From CALJFL01 sp039964455 (GTDB lineage Bacteria; Pseudomonadota; Gammaproteobacteria; Pseudomonadales; Halieaceae): DNA of 64,000 nt. Below are positions 60,901 through 64,000 of this stretch, piece after piece; the stretch's first letter is position 1; every line of letters starts with the position of its first letter. The notes below the pieces were generated by a model. The model was given only the letters and a program-made list of their open reading frames with translations. It had not been told where the DNA came from and did not search any database. Made by a program: the position numbers and the translations under genes. Location: assembly GCA_039964455.1 (NCBI GenBank), contig JBDVXK010000014.1, positions 1 through 64,000 of the forward strand, given 5' to 3'.

Positions 60901-61550
60901 CGGTTTACCCCGGCGATCAAGTCTGGCCAATATCTACCACTGGATTTTATCGAAAGACGCAACATCATCGGTGCTTCATCGATCACCAGACCTTCACGCC
61001 AGTTATCCTCGAACTCCTGCCTGTAGGAAATACTGAAGGCTTCGACATGGTCGATCACCACTCGTGACTGCGTATCAGCCCAGTCTGGCTCGCTGTCCTT
61101 TCCATCGGTGGGCGGTTCCTGCCAGCGCAAAACCAACTGATCGTTCTCCCAGGCAAGACGCACAAACAAGGTACCGCCGTAGCCTTCCCCGAAAACCATG
61201 GGCGCCTTCCACTCTACAGACCGTGGTGAGCCGCGAAAAAAAGCCGTTTGCGATACGCTGCCGCCTAATGACAACCCTCCGCTTTCTTCCTCTGCCGCGG
61301 GGACGTTTGCCTGCAGCGCCTCGCGAAGAAAGCTGCTAACCGATCTGATTTCATCGATGCGATTTATTTTTCTTTCCAATGAGCCCTGCGTGTTAGCGAA
61401 GGTTCTCAAAGAGGACACGGTAGTCAGCATGACTAGCGAAAGCACGGCCAGGGAAATCATCACCTCCACCAGAGTGAAACCTTTTTCGCCTATCGCAGAT
61501 GCACCAGGACAGCTCCGCCGCCTGGATTGCGTAGCAGTATTGAGGTTCAT
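60897..61550 (-). CDS. gspJ: GspJ, minor pseudopilin
   Basis: A type II pseudopilin of the tip complex. The leader ends KG before FTLVEVMISLAVLSLVMLTT, with Glu at +5. The C-terminal domain is about 180 residues, with the J-type strand pattern (VVIDHVEAFSISYRQEF). Start and stop overlap gspI and gspK by 4 bp each. Confidence 0.9.
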   Translation of the reverse strand: MNLNTATQSRRRSCPGASAIGEKGFTLVEVMISLAVLSLVMLTTVSSLRTFANTQGSLERKINRIDEIRSVSSFLREALQANVPAAEEESGGLSLGGSVSQTAFFRGSPRSVEWKAPMVFGEGYGGTLFVRLAWENDQLVLRWQEPPTDGKDSEPDWADTQSRVVIDHVEAFSISYRQEFEDNWREGLVIDEAPMMLRLSIKSSGRYWPDLIAGVNR

Positions 61551-61954
61551 TTCCCGACGCCCTCTACCACAGAGTCGAGAATAAACTCTTTAGTTCCGCG
61601 TCCATCATTCCAGGCAACCATAATCTCGATTTCTTGTAACGAGCCTCCCTGAAGCCCCCTTACCTGAGCGTCAATTGGCGAGGTGTTCACCTCCCATCGG
61701 TAGCCTCCCGACGTCTCGCCGCGTTTGCTCACCCCGGCCCGGGGAACCATGATGTTTTGAGCTAACAATGATCTCGCCAACTCAACTCCAAATGCATATT
61801 TCTCGTCAGCACGAACATTACGGGTAGCGCCACTGACGGCTTGGTACATAACGCCGAGTGATAGCGAAAGGATAGTAATCGCGACCATCATCTCAAGCAG
61901 AGAGAAACCCTGTGTTCCTCTCCGGTGATTGCTCTTCGAAAGCGGCTTACTCAC
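61547..61954 (-). CDS. gspI: GspI, minor pseudopilin
   Basis: The short pseudopilin that nucleates the tip complex. The leader ends QG before FSLLEMMVAITILSLSLGV, with Glu at +5. The I-type ARSLLAQN segment follows the helix. I place the start at the GTG at 61954, which overlaps the gspH stop; the frame is open to 61984. About 135 residues. Confidence 0.88.
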   Translation of the reverse strand: MSKPLSKSNHRRGTQGFSLLEMMVAITILSLSLGVMYQAVSGATRNVRADEKYAFGVELARSLLAQNIMVPRAGVSKRGETSGGYRWEVNTSPIDAQVRGLQGGSLQEIEIMVAWNDGRGTKEFILDSVVEGVGK

Positions 61955-62414
61955 TGCTGTAGCGCTCCTGAAAAACTCGCCCAATCAGCCAGTCCACACT
62001 GATGCGAACACCACTGCCGGTATCGCGTTCTATATCCACACCACCACCGCTGGAACCGCCTTGGGGGTAAAAACGAATAACACCCACACCTTGGTCGTTC
62101 AGTTCCCTCGCCGACGAGACTGCGATTTTTATATTGTCGGGCAGCGTTTTGATGGTGTCATTAAGTTGAAGCTCTCGCTTATCAGGGCTCACCCGCACAT
62201 CTTGCGCAAGGCCAGTATCAATCGCCTTATATCGCGCACTCGCCAATAGCGTGACCGCGTCTTTGACAGCCCCGCGGTATTGCATGGACTCATACATCTT
62301 GATCGAAGCGGGAACAGCCAGCGCCAGCATCGAAGCGCCAATAGTAATAGCCGCGATCAGCTCTATGATGGTAAAGCCGGTGGCGCTTCGATGAATATGG
62401 TTTCGAGTTTGCAT
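61947..62414 (-). CDS. gspH: GspH, minor pseudopilin
   Basis: Pseudopilin with leader ending TG before FTIIELIAAITIGASMLALAV, with Glu at +5, and the GspH beta domain (DVRVSPDKRELQLNDTIKTL). A Gly/Ser-rich loop (GGSSGGG, about 119-125) precedes the last strands. 155 residues, between gspG and gspI. Confidence 0.88.
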   Translation of the reverse strand: MQTRNHIHRSATGFTIIELIAAITIGASMLALAVPASIKMYESMQYRGAVKDAVTLLASARYKAIDTGLAQDVRVSPDKRELQLNDTIKTLPDNIKIAVSSARELNDQGVGVIRFYPQGGSSGGGVDIERDTGSGVRISVDWLIGRVFQERYSSE

Positions 62415-62467
62415 ATCTCTTCAGGTACGAAGCCACCTCAATGGCTTTTCGCAGCCTTTACGGGCAT

Positions 62468-62911
62468 CTACTGCCAGTTCCCCACATCAGAATCTTCGCC
62501 CTCTCCACCGGGGGTTCCATTCTGACCAAGAGTGAAAATGTCCAAGTCGCCTTTGTCGCCCGGGTACTTGTAAACATATTCACGCTTCCAGGGGTCCATC
62601 GGTACGTCGGACTTCAGGTAAGGGCCATTCCAGCCACCAGCCCCGCCGGGATTTTTTACCAGCGCATTAAGGCCCTGGTCTGTTGTGGGAAAGCGACCCA
62701 CATCAAGTTTGTACATCTCTAGCGCTTGCTCCAGATCCTTAATCTGAATCAGCGCAGTTTTGGTTTTTGCGCCACCCAGTTGATTCAGTACCTGTGGGCC
62801 AACCAAACTCATCAACAAACCCAGAATGGCGAGCACCACCAACAGTTCCATCAGGGTGAAACCGCGCTGGAGGCCGCTACGTCCGCGCCTGATTGTCTTC
62901 TGCCTTATCAT
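62468..62911 (-). CDS. gspG: GspG, major pseudopilin
   Basis: GspG is the main subunit of the type II pseudopilus. The leader ends RG before FTLMELLVVLAILGLLMSLV, with Glu at +5. The C-terminal domain has the family calcium site and signature: DVGRFPTTDQGLNALV, GPYLKS, DPWKREYVY and a late DSDVGNW. 147 residues. Confidence 0.96.
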   Translation of the reverse strand: MIRQKTIRRGRSGLQRGFTLMELLVVLAILGLLMSLVGPQVLNQLGGAKTKTALIQIKDLEQALEMYKLDVGRFPTTDQGLNALVKNPGGAGGWNGPYLKSDVPMDPWKREYVYKYPGDKGDLDIFTLGQNGTPGGEGEDSDVGNWQ

Positions 62912-62942
62912 TGTGTTTCCTCTTCCTAAAATTCTATATGGA

Positions 62943-64000
62943 TCAAATAGCCAGATCGTTGACTGACAAAATACCCATCAAAATTGAAATAATGATCACC
63001 GCGATCATAAAACCCATGGTCAGTATCAGTATTGGCTCCAGCAGCGTCAGCAAACGCTTGACCCCGGATTGCACGTGACCGTCAAAAATTCTGGCCAACT
63101 CAAGCATCATCTGATCAAGACTGCCCGATTCCTCGCCTACACGGATCATCTGGATAACCATGGGGGTAAACATGCCGGTCTCATCAAGAGCAACCGACAT
63201 GCGCTTACCCGACTTCACCGCTGGCGGCAGAACCTGCAATCCTTCTTTGATAACTGTGTTGTCTACCGTATCGATCGCAATAGAGATTGCCTTTAACAGG
63301 GAAACCCCATTACCCAACAAGGTACCCACGGTTCGGGCAAACTTGGCAACTTCAAACTGGAACACAATGCCGCCGGCTAAGGGCATTGATAGCAAGCGCT
63401 TATCGATACTGGCTTTACCTTGTTCGGTAGATACCCAGCTGCGCAGGTAAACACCAAGGCCTATTAATACAATCAACAACAACCAGCCCCAGGACTTTAT
63501 AAAGTCAGCAGCGCCGATAACCATTCGGGTCAACGCGGGTAAAGCTTCGCCCATATCGGCGAACATGGTCTCAAACTGCGGCACAACAAAGCCCAGCATC
63601 AACACAATGGACAGCACTGCCACTACTAACAAAATTGCCGGGTATATCAATGCCGAGACCACACTGTCCCGGTTTTCCTTGGCACTCTCGAGATACTCAA
63701 CCAAGCGGTCAAGTACTGCCGACAACTGCCCGCCCGCTTCACCGGAGCGCACCATATTGATGTAGAAACCGCCGAATATTCGCTCATAGGGCTGCATCGC
63801 CTGACTGAGCGCCTTGCCACCCTTCACCGATTTGAGCAGATCATTGAGCATCGCGTTCATCTGCGGCTGCGCGGCCATATCAATGAGCACTTTTAACGCT
63901 CTGTCCAGTGGCAAACCAGCACGCAACATAACCGCCAACTCGGAAGTCATCGACAGCACTTCCTGGCGGCTGGGTGGCTTGCCCTCGGTGGCCTCGGCCT
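62943..64000 (-). CDS. gspF: GspF, type II secretion inner-membrane platform protein (5' end beyond the window)
   Basis: GspF is the polytopic core of the inner-membrane platform. The C-terminal 352 or so residues are present and the frame is open to the right edge, so the start lies outside. Both GspF domains are seen: ELAVMLRAGLPLDRALKVLID and, later, the repeat KFARTVGTLLGNGVSLLKAI, each followed by a RSGEAGG or VGEESGSL motif. Three membrane helices match the family. gspE is expected just upstream. Confidence 0.95.
   Translation of the reverse strand, partial: AEATEGKPPSRQEVLSMTSELAVMLRAGLPLDRALKVLIDMAAQPQMNAMLNDLLKSVKGGKALSQAMQPYERIFGGFYINMVRSGEAGGQLSAVLDRLVEYLESAKENRDSVVSALIYPAILLVVAVLSIVLMLGFVVPQFETMFADMGEALPALTRMVIGAADFIKSWGWLLLIVLIGLGVYLRSWVSTEQGKASIDKRLLSMPLAGGIVFQFEVAKFARTVGTLLGNGVSLLKAISIAIDTVDNTVIKEGLQVLPPAVKSGKRMSVALDETGMFTPMVIQMIRVGEESGSLDQMMLELARIFDGHVQSGVKRLLTLLEPILILTMGFMIAVIIISILMGILSVNDLAI

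Noticed and set aside
1..64000. CRISPR arrays, insertion sequences, prophage genes, tRNA genes
   Set aside because: I saw no regularly spaced direct repeats, transposase or integrase genes, phage structural genes or tRNA cloverleaf in the window. A tRNA scan and a transposase profile search would be decisive.

Overview
The window reads as chromosome of a marine gammaproteobacterium. Gene order and protein style resemble the Halieaceae (OM60/NOR5) and neighbouring Cellvibrionales, with strong synteny to Pseudomonas: pilSR, then minor pilins, then ispH-fkpB-lspA-ileS-ribF-murJ; and rluD-pgeF-clpB divergent from bamD. The assignment to a family is an inference; no rRNA gene lies inside the window to settle it. 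Coding density is high and most genes are on the minus strand.

Left edge to 8.4 kb: the first ~220 bases look like the promoter and leader of an rRNA operon running off the left edge. Next come msrQ-msrP (periplasmic methionine-sulfoxide repair), pssA (phosphatidylserine synthase) and a branched-chain amino acid block: ilvY divergent from ilvC across a two-site operator, and ilvI-ilvH behind their own promoter and a long leader. A large structured inverted repeat separates ilvC from ilvH.

8.4-19 kb: a DUF4124 protein, clpB with a clean sigma-32 promoter, pgeF, rluD, bamD, nadE, and the PilS/PilR two-component pair. 19-27 kb: the type IV pilus minor-pilin/tip-adhesin operon fimT-fimU-pilV-pilW-pilX-pilY1-pilE. 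27-40 kb: housekeeping genes (ispH, fkpB, lspA, ileS, ribF, murJ, nudF, pyrB, sbcB, a class I fumarase), a membrane coiled-coil protein and an orphan urate-oxidase-N-like membrane protein. 40-46 kb: groESL with a perfect CIRCE element upstream of a sigma-32 promoter, fxsA, a DUF481 protein, an alkyltransferase-like DNA repair protein and an AmpG-like permease.

46-55.6 kb is the least ordinary part. It holds four sulfotransferase-family genes, a two-domain (GT2+GT4-like) glycosyltransferase, a periplasmic parvulin, a strongly expressed-looking secreted protein of unknown function and a small lipoprotein. One sulfotransferase gene is the last gene of the type II secretion operon (gspF to gspD) that fills 55.6 kb to the right edge. 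The GspD there carries a lipobox, so it looks like a self-piloting liposecretin. My best candidate for something undescribed is a link between sulfated surface glycans or glycoproteins and this type II secretion system; this rests on gene neighbourhood only.
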